The notes under the pieces were generated by a model. The model made no database searches. It saw nothing but the letters and a program-made list of their open reading frames with translations, and was not told the DNA's origin. A DNA stretch of 64,000 nucleotides from Blastococcus sp. VKM Ac-2987. GTDB lineage: Bacteria > Actinomycetota > Actinomycetes > Mycobacteriales > Geodermatophilaceae. Of the stretch, positions 23,664-32,547 are shown piece by piece. The DNA is taken from positions 1,268,386 to 1,332,385 of the forward strand of contig NZ_JAPVBG010000002.1 of the NCBI RefSeq assembly GCF_026967805.1, given 5' to 3'. Position numbers and translations under genes: made by a program. Each line of letters opens with the position of its first letter. The stretch's first letter is position 1.

Positions 23664-24814
23664 GCACCCGCGAGGCGGCGGTCATCGGGATCGCGGAGAG
23701 CGAGGTCGGTCGACTACCAGGGGTCACGACGCTCGACCTGACCGCTCAGGTGGCGTCCGCGGCGGTGGCCGACGCCGGGCTGGATCTGGGCGACCTCGAC
23801 GGCCTCATCACCACGGTCCCGATCGTCGGCGGGTTCCCCCGGCATGCGGTCGCCGTCGCCGAGTACCTCGGGATAGCGGAGCAGATGCGCCACTGCCAGA
23901 GCGTGTCCCTGGGTGGTGCGTCGGCGCTCGCCGGGCTGGTCGATGCGTTCCGGCTGGTCCGCACCGGAGCCTGCCGTGCGGTCATGGTCCTGGCCGCTGA
24001 CACCCCACGTTCCGGCCAGGACCGGTCTGCCTCGGTCTCCGCCTTCTCCGCGATGAGGCACGCGGCGTGGGAGCAGCCCTTCGGCATGCTGAACGCCTCG
24101 GCGTACGCATTGCTCGCGCAGGCGTACCTGCACCGATTCGGGCTCGACCCCGACGCGCTCGCAGCCATTCCCGTCTCGATGCGTGAGCACGCCGTCGGCA
24201 ACCCGCGGGCGTCCTACCGGGATCCGCTGTCCACGTCGGACGTCACCGCCTCCCGGTTGGTGTCCAGCCCGCTGCACCTCCTGGAGTGCAGCCCCATCTC
24301 GGACGGCGCCGCGGCGTTGATCATCGGGCGTGCCGGCTCCGGTTCCGCGGCGGGGAGGAACGTCGGGTTGCTGAGTGGCGCCCAGGGCTACGTCTACGAC
24401 CACGTGGCCTACGCCGGGGACCTGTCGAGGACCGGCTGCCGCCTGTCGTCCCGACGTGCGATGGAGGAGGCGGCCGTCGGTGTCGACGACGTCGACGTCG
24501 CACTCCTGTACGACAGCTACTCCATCACCCTCGCTCTCGAACTCGAGGAGATCGGCATCTGTCCGCCCGGCCAGGCCCCGGACTTCGTCGCCTCCGGCGG
24601 GATCTCGCTCCAGGGACCCATGCCCACGAACACGCACGGAGGACTGCTGTCCCACGCTCACTGCGGCTATGCCGCGGGCATCCACCACATCACCGAAGCC
24701 GTCCGTCAACTGACCGGCGAGGCGGCCAACCAGGTGGCAGGGGCCAGGATCGCGCTGCTGCACGCAGAGGGCGGAATCCTGTCCGCGAACTGCACCGCCG
24801 TGCTTGCCGGCTAG
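23660..24814 (+). CDS. Thiolase-like (lipid-transfer-protein/Ltp2-type) enzyme, copy 2
   Basis: This is the 384-residue second thiolase-like protein of the island. The core matches copy 1 in several stretches (MREHAVG, LLECSPISDGAAA against LLDCCPVSDGGAA, LYDSYSITLALELEEIG against IYDSFSITVAMIVEELG, and NTHGGLLSHAHCG). At the nucleophile position it reads SVSLGGASALAG, again without cysteine, so an aldolase-type reaction with DUF35 copy 2 is more likely than classical thiolysis. GTG 23660 overlaps DUF35. The gene ends the right operon. Its last 125 bp are overlapped on the opposite strand by the reading frame of the M23 peptidase, marking the island edge. Confidence 0.85.
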   Translation: MSTREAAVIGIAESEVGRLPGVTTLDLTAQVASAAVADAGLDLGDLDGLITTVPIVGGFPRHAVAVAEYLGIAEQMRHCQSVSLGGASALAGLVDAFRLVRTGACRAVMVLAADTPRSGQDRSASVSAFSAMRHAAWEQPFGMLNASAYALLAQAYLHRFGLDPDALAAIPVSMREHAVGNPRASYRDPLSTSDVTASRLVSSPLHLLECSPISDGAAALIIGRAGSGSAAGRNVGLLSGAQGYVYDHVAYAGDLSRTGCRLSSRRAMEEAAVGVDDVDVALLYDSYSITLALELEEIGICPPGQAPDFVASGGISLQGPMPTNTHGGLLSHAHCGYAAGIHHITEAVRQLTGEAANQVAGARIALLHAEGGILSANCTAVLAG

Positions 24815-25421
24815 CCGTACCGCCCGCGAGCCGGGATACGGCCGGCACCGCTGCGTCGGAGCGCCGCGGTGCTGGCGGGACCTGCACCGGGGCCACGCGC
24901 CCGGCCCGGCCGAACGGCAGCAGGCGGATCCGAGGGGGCGCCAGCAGCGCCAGCGGGTCCAGGTAGTCCCCGCCCCGGCGCAGCCCCCAGTGCAGGCAGG
25001 CGGCGGCCGGGCAGCCGGGGTGCCCGGCCGCCAGCACCCCGATCGGCGAGCCGCGGGTCACCCGCGCACCCGCGCCGACCGAGCGCTCGACCGGCTCGTA
25101 CGTCGTCCGCAGGCCGTCGGCGTGGTCGATGCTGACCACCGGCCGCCCGGCCACCATCCCGGCGAACACGACGACGCCGTCGCCCGCCGCCAGCACCGGG
25201 GAGCCGGGAGCGCCGACGAGGTCGACGCCCCGGTGGCCGGGCCCGTACCGGTGCGGCGGCGGCTCGAACGGCCGGCCCACGGCGGGCTCGCCGGGCAGCG
25301 GCGCGACCCAGGCGGAGCTGCTCCCCGAGGCGGCCGGCGGCGCCGGCCCGGCGGCCGCGCCGACCGGGGCCAGCACGGCGACGGCGACCAGCGCGAGCAC
25401 GACCGCGACCCCGGACCTCAT
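24690..25421 (-). CDS. Secreted M23-family metallopeptidase, C-terminus altered by the island junction
   Basis: The 243-residue frame has a signal peptide ([25 protein letters not shown]) and an M23 (LytM-like) domain: [23 protein letters not shown] with the metal-binding His and Asp, [15 protein letters not shown] and the second His motif [19 protein letters not shown]. Such enzymes cut peptidoglycan cross-links or activate other hydrolases; all zinc ligands are present. The domain ends near 24920. From there the frame runs on through 125 bp antisense to the thiolase-like gene, producing a basic tail ([21 protein letters not shown]) that does not look natural. The original stop was probably lost when the island entered. 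CAGGGT lies 6 nt before the ATG, again the leaderless layout. A peptidase of this type beside rpsB is usual in actinobacteria. Confidence 0.85.
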   Translation of the reverse strand: MRSGVAVVLALVAVAVLAPVGAAAGPAPPAASGSSSAWVAPLPGEPAVGRPFEPPPHRYGPGHRGVDLVGAPGSPVLAAGDGVVVFAGMVAGRPVVSIDHADGLRTTYEPVERSVGAGARVTRGSPIGVLAAGHPGCPAAACLHWGLRRGGDYLDPLALLAPPRIRLLPFGRAGRVAPVQVPPAPRRSDAAVPAVSRLAGGTASRQARRCSSRTGFRPLRAAARSWPLPPGWPPRRSVDGRLR

Positions 25422-25716
25422 GCGCCGACCCTGCGCGAGCGGACCGCCCGGGACGAGGCCGCGACCGGAGCTGTGGACGGGCCCGGGAACTGGGGAAAAG
25501 CCCCGTCGGGCGTCGCGTATGCTGTCCGGTGCGGCCCGTCCGACGGGTCGACTTCGCGCGTCCTTCTCCCGCCGATCGGCGGGGCAGTCGCCACCTCGGT
25601 CCCGGCCCAGCCGGGGGAGTGGTGCCGCAGGACGCCAGGGCGGGCGCCAACCGGGGCCCGCGACAACCGGAATCAGCGCGGCCCACGGCCGCGCGCAGAC
25701 GCAGAGAGGCTGCGAT
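25422..25716 (+). promoter_or_regulatory. Divergent promoter region and rpsB leader
   Basis: These 295 nt hold the peptidase promoter on the minus strand and the rpsB leader on the plus strand. TATGCT at 25518-25523 is the best -10 candidate for rpsB and would give a leader of about 190 nt. No clear -35 is present. No gene is supported here; frames open in phase with rpsB have no conserved content. Confidence 0.4.
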
Positions 25717-26673
25717 ATGGCAGTCGTCAGCATGAAGCAGCTGCTCGACAGCGGCGTGCACTTCGGGCACCAGACCCGTCGCTGGAACCCGAAGATGAAG
25801 CGCTTCATCTTCACCGAGCGCAACGGCATCTACATCATCGACCTGCAGCAGACGCTCGGGTACATCGACAACGCCTACGAGTTCGTCAAGCAGACGGTCG
25901 CGCACGGCGGTTCGATCCTGTTCGTCGGCACCAAGCGCCAGGCGCAGGAGGTCGTCGCCGAGCAGGCCACGCGCGTGGGCATGCCCTACGTCAACCAGCG
26001 CTGGCTCGGCGGCATGCTCACCAACTTCCAGACCGTCTTCAAGCGGCTGGAGCGGCTCAAGGAGCTCGAGGACCAGGAGCAGACCGGCGTGCTGGTCAGC
26101 CTCTCCAAGAAGGAGCAGCTGGTCCTCAGCCGCGAGAAGGCCAAGCTCGAGCGCAGCCTCGGCGGTATCCGCGACATGAAGAAGGTGCCCAGCGCCATCT
26201 GGATCGTGGACACCAAGAAGGAGCACATCGCCGTCGGCGAGGCGCGGAAGCTCAAGATCCCCGTGGTCGCGATCCTGGACACCAACTGCGACCCCGACGA
26301 GGTCGACTACAAGATCCCGGGCAACGACGACGCGATCCGCAGCATCGCCGTGCTGACCCGGGTCATCGCCGACGCCGTCGCCGAGGGGCTCATGGCCCGG
26401 TCGGCCGCGCAGGCCAACGCCGGCCGCGAGGACGGCGGCGAGCCGGCCGTGGCCGCCGGCGAGCCCCTGGCCGACTGGGAGCGCGAGCTCCTGACCGGCG
26501 GCACCGCCGACGAGCAGGCCGCCGCCACCCCGGCCGAGGCCCCCGCCCCGGCCGCCGAGGCCACCCCGCTGCCCGAGACCCCGGCCCAGCCCGCCGAGGT
26601 CACCGTCGGCGAGGTCGCGCCGGTCGAGGACGTCCCCGCCACCACCGGTGGCAAGGAGACCAACGTCGTCTGA
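25717..26673 (+). CDS. rpsB: 30S ribosomal protein S2 with extended tail
   Basis: S2 joins late in 30S assembly and helps bind S1. The core is conserved ([73 protein letters not shown]). The protein has 318 residues against about 240 in E. coli; after residue 250 comes an Ala/Pro/Glu-rich tail ([19 protein letters not shown]). ATG 25717 follows GAGAGG at about 8 nt. A strong hairpin lies between rpsB and tsf (26680-26717). Confidence 0.97.
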   Translation: MAVVSMKQLLDSGVHFGHQTRRWNPKMKRFIFTERNGIYIIDLQQTLGYIDNAYEFVKQTVAHGGSILFVGTKRQAQEVVAEQATRVGMPYVNQRWLGGMLTNFQTVFKRLERLKELEDQEQTGVLVSLSKKEQLVLSREKAKLERSLGGIRDMKKVPSAIWIVDTKKEHIAVGEARKLKIPVVAILDTNCDPDEVDYKIPGNDDAIRSIAVLTRVIADAVAEGLMARSAAQANAGREDGGEPAVAAGEPLADWERELLTGGTADEQAAATPAEAPAPAAEATPLPETPAQPAEVTVGEVAPVEDVPATTGGKETNVV

Positions 26674-26679
26674 CGGTCC

Positions 26680-26717
26680 GGCGCCGTCCTCCCGCTGACC
26701 CGCGGGGGGACGGCGCC
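26680..26717 (+). terminator. Hairpin between rpsB and tsf
   Basis: GGCGCCGTCC (26680-26689) pairs perfectly with GGACGGCGCC (26708-26717), with further CCC/GGG pairing inside. There is no T-tract. Lying 7 nt after the rpsB stop, it may act as an attenuator or mRNA-stabilising structure that sets the S2:EF-Ts ratio. Confidence 0.6.
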
Positions 26718-26766
26718 GCCGCGCGGCCGTTCCACAGCACGCACCACCCGACCAGAGGGAAGAGAC

Positions 26767-27582
26767 ATGCCTGCCTTCACCGCAGCCGACGTCAAGCGTC
26801 TCCGCGACGCCACCGGCGCCGGCATGATGGACGCCAAGAAGGCCCTGACCGAGGCCGACGGCGAGTACGACAAGGCCATCGAGCTGCTCCGGGTCAAGGG
26901 CGCCAAGGACGTCGGCAAGCGCCTGGAGCGCTCGACGACCAACGGCATCGTCGTCAGCAGGGACGGCGCACTGCTCGAGCTCGACTGCGAGACCGACTTC
27001 GTCGCCAAGAACGCCGACTTCGTCGCCCTCGCCGAGCGGCTGCTCGCGATCGGCCTGGAGAACAAGCCGGCCGACGCCGCGGCGCTGCTGGCCACCGAGG
27101 TCGACGGCCAGACCGTCGAGAAGCTGGTCGAGGGCGAGTCCGCCCGCATCGGCGAGAAGCTCGTCCTGTCGCGTTTCGTCGCCTTCGACGGCGCCACCGC
27201 CGTCTACCTGCACAAGCGGGCCACCGACCTGCCCCCGGCCATCGGCGTCGCGGTGCAGTACTCCGGCGGCTCCGAGGAGGCGGCGCGCAGCCTGGCGATG
27301 CACATCGCCGCCGCGCGCCCGCGCTACCTCACCCGCGACGAGGTCCCGGCCGAGGCGGTCGAGACCGAGCGCCGCGTGGCCGAGCAGACCGCGAAGGAGG
27401 AGGGCAAGCCCGAGCAGGCGATCACCAAGATCGTCGAGGGTCGGGTGAACGCCTACTACAAGGACTTCGTCCTGCTCGAGCAGCCGTCGATCACCGAGCC
27501 CAAGCGCACGGTCAAGCAGATCGTCGACGAGGCGGGTCTGACCGTCGAGCGCTTCGCGCGCTTCGAGGTCGGCCAGGCCTGA
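26767..27582 (+). CDS. tsf: Elongation factor Ts
   Basis: EF-Ts exchanges GDP for GTP on EF-Tu. The 271-residue protein has the N-terminal UBA-like domain ([40 protein letters not shown]), the signature [17 protein letters not shown] and the C-terminal dimerisation region ending [25 protein letters not shown] precedes the ATG. It follows rpsB as in nearly all bacteria and ends at a strong hairpin. Confidence 0.97.
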   Translation: MPAFTAADVKRLRDATGAGMMDAKKALTEADGEYDKAIELLRVKGAKDVGKRLERSTTNGIVVSRDGALLELDCETDFVAKNADFVALAERLLAIGLENKPADAAALLATEVDGQTVEKLVEGESARIGEKLVLSRFVAFDGATAVYLHKRATDLPPAIGVAVQYSGGSEEAARSLAMHIAAARPRYLTRDEVPAEAVETERRVAEQTAKEEGKPEQAITKIVEGRVNAYYKDFVLLEQPSITEPKRTVKQIVDEAGLTVERFARFEVGQA

Positions 27583-27600
27583 GCCGCACCCGGTACCGAT

Positions 27601-27636
27601 GACCGGCCCCGTTCCCCTCGTGGGACGGGGCCGGTC
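27601..27636 (+). terminator. Terminator after tsf
   Basis: GACCGGCCCCGT (27601-27612) pairs with ACGGGGCCGGTC (27625-27636), and the loop can extend the stem by CCC/GGG pairs. It lies 19 nt after the tsf stop and ends the rpsB-tsf unit before pyrH. Confidence 0.75.
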
Positions 27637-27748
27637 GTCTGTCCGGTGCCCGACCGCGGTCCGCCGCCCGGCAGGAGCCGGGCACCGGGATGCGGCAGGA
27701 TCACACTCCACCGAAAGCCCCCACCGACACCGAGCCAGGGATGATTCG

Positions 27749-28519
27749 TTGACCGACACCACCGCGCCGCTCTCCGCCCCCACCGCCTTCCAGCCGGCCG
27801 ACGGCAGCGGCTACCAGCGCGTGCTGCTCAAGCTCTCCGGTGAGTCCTTCGGCGGCGGCAAGGTCGGTGTCGACGCCGACGTCGTCCGGGCCATCGCCGA
27901 GCAGCTCGCCGAGGTCGTCGCGCGCGGCACGCAGGTCGCCGTCGTCATGGGCGGCGGCAACTTCTTCCGCGGCGCAGAGCTCTCCCAGGCCGGCATGGAC
28001 CGCACCAAGGCCGACTACATGGGGATGCTCGGCACGGTCATGAACTGCCTCGCGCTGCAGGACTTCTGCGAGAAGGCGGGGCTGGAGACCCGGGTCCAGT
28101 CGGCCATCACCATGGGCCAGGTCGCCGAGCCCTACATCCCGCGCAAGGCCATCCGGCACCTGGAGAAGGGCCGCCTGGTCATCTTCGGCGCCGGCGCCGG
28201 GATGCCCTACTTCTCCACCGACACCGTCGCCGCCCAGCGCGCCCTGGAGATCGAGTGCCAGGTGCTGCTCATGGGCAAGAACGGCGTCGACGGCGTCTAC
28301 GACGACGACCCGCGCACCAACCCCGACGCGGTCATGTACGACGACCTGGACTACGCCACCGTGCTGGCCAAGCAGCTCAAGGTGGCCGACGCGACGGCGA
28401 TCAGCCTCTGCATGGACAACAAGATGCCGATCGTCGTGTTCGACCTGCTGCGCGACGGCAACATCGCCCGCGCTACCGCAGGTGAGAGGATCGGCACGCT
28501 GATCAGTCAGCCGGCCTGA
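27749..28519 (+). CDS. pyrH: UMP kinase
   Basis: PyrH phosphorylates UMP to UDP. The 256-residue protein carries the amino-acid kinase fold: [74 protein letters not shown] and [16 protein letters not shown]. The start is TTG at 27749, with AGGGA 8 nt upstream; no ATG or GTG fits the conserved N-terminus. The first 20 residues ([17 protein letters not shown]) are a non-conserved lead. frr follows after 83 nt. Confidence 0.95.
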   Translation: MTDTTAPLSAPTAFQPADGSGYQRVLLKLSGESFGGGKVGVDADVVRAIAEQLAEVVARGTQVAVVMGGGNFFRGAELSQAGMDRTKADYMGMLGTVMNCLALQDFCEKAGLETRVQSAITMGQVAEPYIPRKAIRHLEKGRLVIFGAGAGMPYFSTDTVAAQRALEIECQVLLMGKNGVDGVYDDDPRTNPDAVMYDDLDYATVLAKQLKVADATAISLCMDNKMPIVVFDLLRDGNIARATAGERIGTLISQPA

Positions 28520-28602
28520 CCGGCCGGCCGCCGGCGCAACGACGAGGACGACGGCCCGACGAGCTCCCCGGCCCGGGGAGCGGGCCGCAGGAGGGACACC
28601 CC

Positions 28603-29160
28603 GTGATCGACGACACCCTGCTCGACGCCGAGGACCGGATGGACAAGGCCCTCTCGGTGGCGCGCGAGGACCTGGGCTCGGTCCGCACCGGCCGGGCCGC
28701 CCCCTCGATGTTCAACAAGATCGTCGTGGACTACTACGGAGCCCTGACGCCCGTGCCGCAGATGGCCTCGATCACCGTGCCCGAGGCCCGCATGGCGGTC
28801 ATCAAGCCCTACGACATGGGTCAGCTGGGTGCCATCGAGAAGGCCGTCCGGGACAGCGACCTCGGCGTCAACCCGACCAACGACGGCCAGCTGCTGCGCG
28901 TGGTGTTCCCGCAGCTGACCGAGGAGCGCCGTCGCGACCTGGTGAAGATGGCGCGCTCCAAGGGTGAGGACGCCAAGGTCGCGATCCGCAACATCCGCCG
29001 GCGCGCCAAGGAGGAGCTCGACCGCATCGCCAAGGACGGCGAGGCGGGCGAGGACGACGTGCGCCGCGCGGAGAAGGAGCTCGACGACCTCACCGCCAAG
29101 CACACCCAGGGCATCGACGACGCGGTGAAGACCAAGGAGGGCGAGCTGCTCGAGGTCTGA
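28603..29160 (+). CDS. frr: Ribosome recycling factor
   Basis: RRF, with EF-G, splits the post-termination ribosome. The 185-residue protein is full length with the expected helices: [22 protein letters not shown], the beta-domain ([21 protein letters not shown]) and [31 protein letters not shown] 28603 is preceded by AGGAGG at good spacing. The pyrH-frr-cdsA order is standard. Confidence 0.97.
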   Translation: MIDDTLLDAEDRMDKALSVAREDLGSVRTGRAAPSMFNKIVVDYYGALTPVPQMASITVPEARMAVIKPYDMGQLGAIEKAVRDSDLGVNPTNDGQLLRVVFPQLTEERRRDLVKMARSKGEDAKVAIRNIRRRAKEELDRIAKDGEAGEDDVRRAEKELDDLTAKHTQGIDDAVKTKEGELLEV

Positions 29161-29181
29161 CCTCGTCGCGGCCACACGCCC

Positions 29182-30270
29182 ATGACGCCTCCTCCCGCCG
29201 ACCGCCCGCGTTCGCTGCACCCGGGTGCCGAGCCGTCCCCGCGGTTCGGTACCCGGACGCCGGGTGCCGGTCGGCGGGAGGACGACGACACCGGTCCGGT
29301 GCCGCGTGCGGCGTCCCGACCGCTCCCGCCGCTGCCCCCGCGCGCACCGGTCCCGGTGCCCGACGACCCACCCGCCCCGCCCCCGGCCGACGACGTCCCC
29401 ACCGCGACGGCCATGCCGCTGCCGGAGGAGCTCGCGCAGCTGCCCACCACGGAGCAGCCGGTGAGCCGCGCCGGTCGGAACCTGCGGGCGGCCATCGGGG
29501 TCGGCCTCGGGCTGGTCGGCGTCATCCTGGTGGCGTTGTTCGTGTGGCGGCCGGCCTTCCTCGGGGTGCTCGTCGCCGCGATCCTCGTGGCCGTCGTGGA
29601 GCTGACCCGGGCGCTGCGGAAGGGCGGGTTCTCCGCCCCGCTCGTACCGCTGCTCGTCGGTGCCCTCGCGATGCAGGGGCTGGCCTGGACCCGCGGTCCC
29701 ACCGGGCTGCTCACCGGGTTCCTGCTCACCGCGGCGGCCGTGCTGCTCTGGCGGCTCGCCGGAGGCCCGGTCGGCTACCGCAGGGACGCCGCCGCCGGGG
29801 TCCTGGTCACCCTCTACGTCCCGCTGCTGGCCGGCTTCGCCGTCCTGCTGCTCGTGCCCGAGGACGGCGCGACGCGGGTGCTGGCGTTCATCGCGACGGT
29901 GGTGGCCAGCGACGTCGGGGGCTACGCCGCCGGGGTCATGTTCGGCAGGCACCCGATGGCGCCCTCGATCAGCCCGAAGAAGTCCTGGGAGGGCATGGCC
30001 GGCTCCGTGCTGACCTGCATGCTCATGGCCACGCCGATCCTGGTCCTCGGTCTCGGCGCACCCTGGTGGGGCGGACTCGTCTTCGGCGCGGCCATCGCCG
30101 TCTCCGCGACGGTGGGGGACCTGGCCGAGTCGCTGATCAAGCGCGACCTCGGCCTCAAGGACATGGGCGACCTGCTGCCCGGGCACGGCGGCATCATGGA
30201 CCGGCTGGACTCGCTGCTCCCGTCCGCGGCCGCGGCCTACCTGCTGCTGACGGTGCTGGCGCCGGCCTGA
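29182..30270 (+). CDS. cdsA: Phosphatidate cytidylyltransferase (CDP-diacylglycerol synthase)
   Basis: CdsA makes CDP-diacylglycerol for phospholipid synthesis in the membrane. The C-terminal signature SATVGDLAESLIKRDLGLKDMGDLLPGHGGIMDRLDS is complete, with the metal-binding Asp residues. About seven to eight hydrophobic helices span residues 98-360. The first 95 residues are a Pro/Arg-rich cytoplasmic extension (PLPPLPPRAPVPVPDDPPAPPPADD), longer than the core family needs but common in actinobacterial homologs. The ATG at 29182 is taken because the frame is open and no later start has a better site. It converges with the next gene, one base apart. Confidence 0.94.
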   Translation: MTPPPADRPRSLHPGAEPSPRFGTRTPGAGRREDDDTGPVPRAASRPLPPLPPRAPVPVPDDPPAPPPADDVPTATAMPLPEELAQLPTTEQPVSRAGRNLRAAIGVGLGLVGVILVALFVWRPAFLGVLVAAILVAVVELTRALRKGGFSAPLVPLLVGALAMQGLAWTRGPTGLLTGFLLTAAAVLLWRLAGGPVGYRRDAAAGVLVTLYVPLLAGFAVLLLVPEDGATRVLAFIATVVASDVGGYAAGVMFGRHPMAPSISPKKSWEGMAGSVLTCMLMATPILVLGLGAPWWGGLVFGAAIAVSATVGDLAESLIKRDLGLKDMGDLLPGHGGIMDRLDSLLPSAAAAYLLLTVLAPA

Positions 30271-30271
30271 C

Positions 30272-31375
30272 TCACGCCGGGCGGTCCACCGCCCAGGTGC
30301 GGCCGATCTGCTCGAACCCGCGGCGGGCGTACCAGTGCCGCGGCCAGTCGTCCCCCGCGGCCTCGAGCACCACCAGGTCGCACCCGGCGTCCGCGGCGAG
30401 CTCGAGGATCCGCGCCAGCACCGCGTCGCCGTGGCCGCGCCCCCGGGCCGCGGGGTCGGTGAGCACCGACTCGACCGCCGCGGTGGCGCCGTCCACCCGC
30501 AGCTGGCCGGCGGCGACGACGCGACCGTCCTCCCGCACGACGACGTCGGTGACGGCGACCACCCGGTCGTTGAGCTGCTCGCGCCCGACCAGCTGGGCGA
30601 CCACCGCGTCCAGACCGCTGCCGAGCGAGGCCAGGTCCCGCCGCCAGGAGCGCTCCCACAGGTCGTGCACCTCGTGCTGGCCGACCACCTCCGCGCGCGC
30701 TGCGGAGCCGGGCACCGGCACGTCGGTGCGGCGGCTCATCAGCACCAGCTCCTCGGCGGCCCAGCCGCGGAGGGCCAGCGCGGCAGCCGTCGTCGCCGCG
30801 CCGGGCCAGGCGAGCAGCGCGGCCAGGTGCGGCCAGCCGGCGTTGCCGCCCACCTCCTCGGCCGCCGCCTCGACGGCCGCGGCGTCCACCGGCTCGGTGA
30901 GGACCAGCCGGTTGTTGTCCCGGGAGTGCGGGAGGTCCGGGTCGAGCACGACCACGCCGCCGGGCACGTCACCCACGCCCACGGCCCGCCGGACCGGGAC
31001 CGAGGTGTAGAGCGCCAGCGCCCGGGCGAGCGCGTCCCCGGCAGCCGGCAGCCGGAGCGGCGCCGGGGGGCGGTAGGGGACGACGGCGACGACCGCGCTG
31101 GTCGGCAGCGGGCCGTACAGGTGCGGGAACAGCTCGCCGTCGGGATCGCCGGGGTGCCCGGGCTCGAACCGCACCGGGTCGGCCAGCCGCGACGGGTCGA
31201 CGACGAGCACCGCGAGGTCGCGGCGGCCGGGGAAGAGCCGGCCGGCCGGCCGGTGCACCTGCTGCGGCGTCGACAGGTGCACGAAGCCGGGTCCGTCCGG
31301 TCGGACGCCGCCGTCGGCCAGGGCGGCCCGCCAGGCCGCCGGCTCGATCAGGTGGAGGAGGACGTCGGGCTGCAT
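30272..31375 (-). CDS. DUF952-GNAT acetyltransferase fusion
   Basis: The 367-residue protein joins two domains. Residues 1-105 match DUF952, a small fold (LLHLIEPAAWRAALADG, GFVHLSTPQQVHRPAGRLFPGRRDLAVLVVDPSRL, FPHLYGPLPTSAVVAVVPY) usually encoded as a separate protein. The C-terminal half is a GNAT N-acetyltransferase with an acetyl-CoA loop (AAVESVLTDPAARGRGHGDAVLARILELAADAGCD) and ends WYARRGFEQIGRTWAV. The middle stretch (about 115-240) may be a degenerate first GNAT lobe. The ATG at 31375 starts the DUF952 part; the frame is open further upstream but that stretch is antisense to the next gene. Function unknown. Confidence 0.75.
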   Translation of the reverse strand: MQPDVLLHLIEPAAWRAALADGGVRPDGPGFVHLSTPQQVHRPAGRLFPGRRDLAVLVVDPSRLADPVRFEPGHPGDPDGELFPHLYGPLPTSAVVAVVPYRPPAPLRLPAAGDALARALALYTSVPVRRAVGVGDVPGGVVVLDPDLPHSRDNNRLVLTEPVDAAAVEAAAEEVGGNAGWPHLAALLAWPGAATTAAALALRGWAAEELVLMSRRTDVPVPGSAARAEVVGQHEVHDLWERSWRRDLASLGSGLDAVVAQLVGREQLNDRVVAVTDVVVREDGRVVAAGQLRVDGATAAVESVLTDPAARGRGHGDAVLARILELAADAGCDLVVLEAAGDDWPRHWYARRGFEQIGRTWAVDRPA

Positions 31376-31393
31376 CCCTGCGATCCTGCCCGG

Positions 31394-31900
31394 GTGACCG
31401 ACGAGGACCTCGACCGGATCGCCCGCCGATACCGCGAGTTCGTCACCGAGGCCGCACCGACCTCGCCGCGGTACGCCGAGCTGGCCGCGCACGTCGCCGG
31501 CTCGGAGCCGGTGCTGCGCCTCCTCACCGGCCTGCCGGGGCCGAAGCGGCAGCCCAACCGGCTGCTCGCGGCCCTGCAGTTGCTGGCGGGCGTACCCGCC
31601 GACGGCGACGCGCTCGACCGCCGGGTCGTCGAGGACGGTGACCGGCTGCGCCGGACCATGCTGGCCCGGGCGACCCAGACCGACGAGCCGGCCCGCTGCG
31701 GGGCGCTGCTGCCGGTCCTGCCCCAGCTGGACGAGCCGCTCGCGCTCGTGGAGGTGGGCGCCTCCGCCGGGCTGTGCCCGTACCCCGACCGGTACGCCTA
31801 CGAGTACGACGGCGTGCGCGTCGGGCCGCAGAGCCGCGCGGCACCGCACGGCGGCCGTCCCGAGTGGCCCCCCGGCGGGCTGGCACCATCCGTGGCGTGA
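31394..31900 (+). pseudogene. Truncated DUF2332 family gene
   Basis: The 168-residue frame matches the N-terminal half of DUF2332 proteins (RRYREFVTEAAPTSPRYAELAAHVAGSEPVLRLL, PKRQPNRLLAALQLLAG, EPLALVEVGASAGLCPYPDRYAYEYDG). It stops soon after, with an unrelated tail (VRVGPQSRAAPHGGRPEWPP). Full-length members have more than 300 residues. No frame nearby encodes the missing half, so a deletion up to the methyltransferase gene is likely. GATCCT lies 6 nt before the GTG, so it may still be transcribed. The stop overlaps the next start. It could be a shortened functional protein, but remnant is more likely. Confidence 0.65.
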
Positions 31901-32547
31901 CCGACGACGTCCTGGCCGGCCCCACCGACTGGGGGACGACGGTCGGCGTCGGGCCGTGGGAGGGGCCGTGGCCGGAGGACCCGCGCTACGACCCGCAGTT
32001 GCTGGCCGAGGGCGACCGGCGCAACGTCGTCGACCGGTACCGCTACTGGACGGTCGAGGCGATCGTGGCCGATCTCGACCGGCGCCGGCACCCGTTCCAC
32101 GTCGCCATCGAGAACTTCGGGCACGACCTGAACATCGGCACGGTGGTGCGCACCGCCAACGCCTTCCTCGCCGCCGAGGTGCACGTCGTCGGCCGGCGGC
32201 GGTGGAACCGGCGCGGGGCGATGGTCACCGACCGGTACCAGCACCTGCGCCACCACGCCGACGTCGGCGGGCTGCTGGCGTACGCGACCGGGCAGGGGCT
32301 CGCGGTCGTCGCCGTCGACAACGGCCCCGGTGCCGTGCCGATCGAGACGGCCGTCCTGCCGGAGCGGTGCGTGCTGCTGTTCGGCCAGGAGGGCCCCGGC
32401 CTGACACCGGAGGCGCGGGCCGGGGCGGCGACGACCGTCTCGATCGCCCAGTTCGGCTCCACCCGCTCGATCAACGCCGGCGTGGCCGCCGGGATCGCCA
32501 TGCACGCCTGGATCCGGCAGCACGCCGGCCCGGCCGCGACCCGCTAG
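31897..32547 (+). CDS. TrmH/SpoU family RNA 2'-O-methyltransferase
   Basis: The 216-residue protein is a SPOUT RNA methyltransferase with the three family motifs: ENFGHDLNIGTVVRTANAFLA (motif 1), CVLLFGQEGPGLTPEARAGA (motif 2) and VSIAQFGSTRSINAGVAAGIAMHAWI (motif 3, SAM knot). It probably methylates a ribose of tRNA or rRNA; the exact target cannot be read. GTG 31897 overlaps the DUF2332 remnant, and CACCAT lies 7 nt upstream, allowing leaderless expression. Its stop overlaps the convergent PPK2 stop. Confidence 0.9.
   Translation: MTDDVLAGPTDWGTTVGVGPWEGPWPEDPRYDPQLLAEGDRRNVVDRYRYWTVEAIVADLDRRRHPFHVAIENFGHDLNIGTVVRTANAFLAAEVHVVGRRRWNRRGAMVTDRYQHLRHHADVGGLLAYATGQGLAVVAVDNGPGAVPIETAVLPERCVLLFGQEGPGLTPEARAGAATTVSIAQFGSTRSINAGVAAGIAMHAWIRQHAGPAATR

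Noticed and set aside
24811..27783. Long minus-strand open frame opposite rpsB-tsf
   Set aside because: Antisense to conserved ribosomal genes; low-complexity Leu/Gly/Asp content and no family match.
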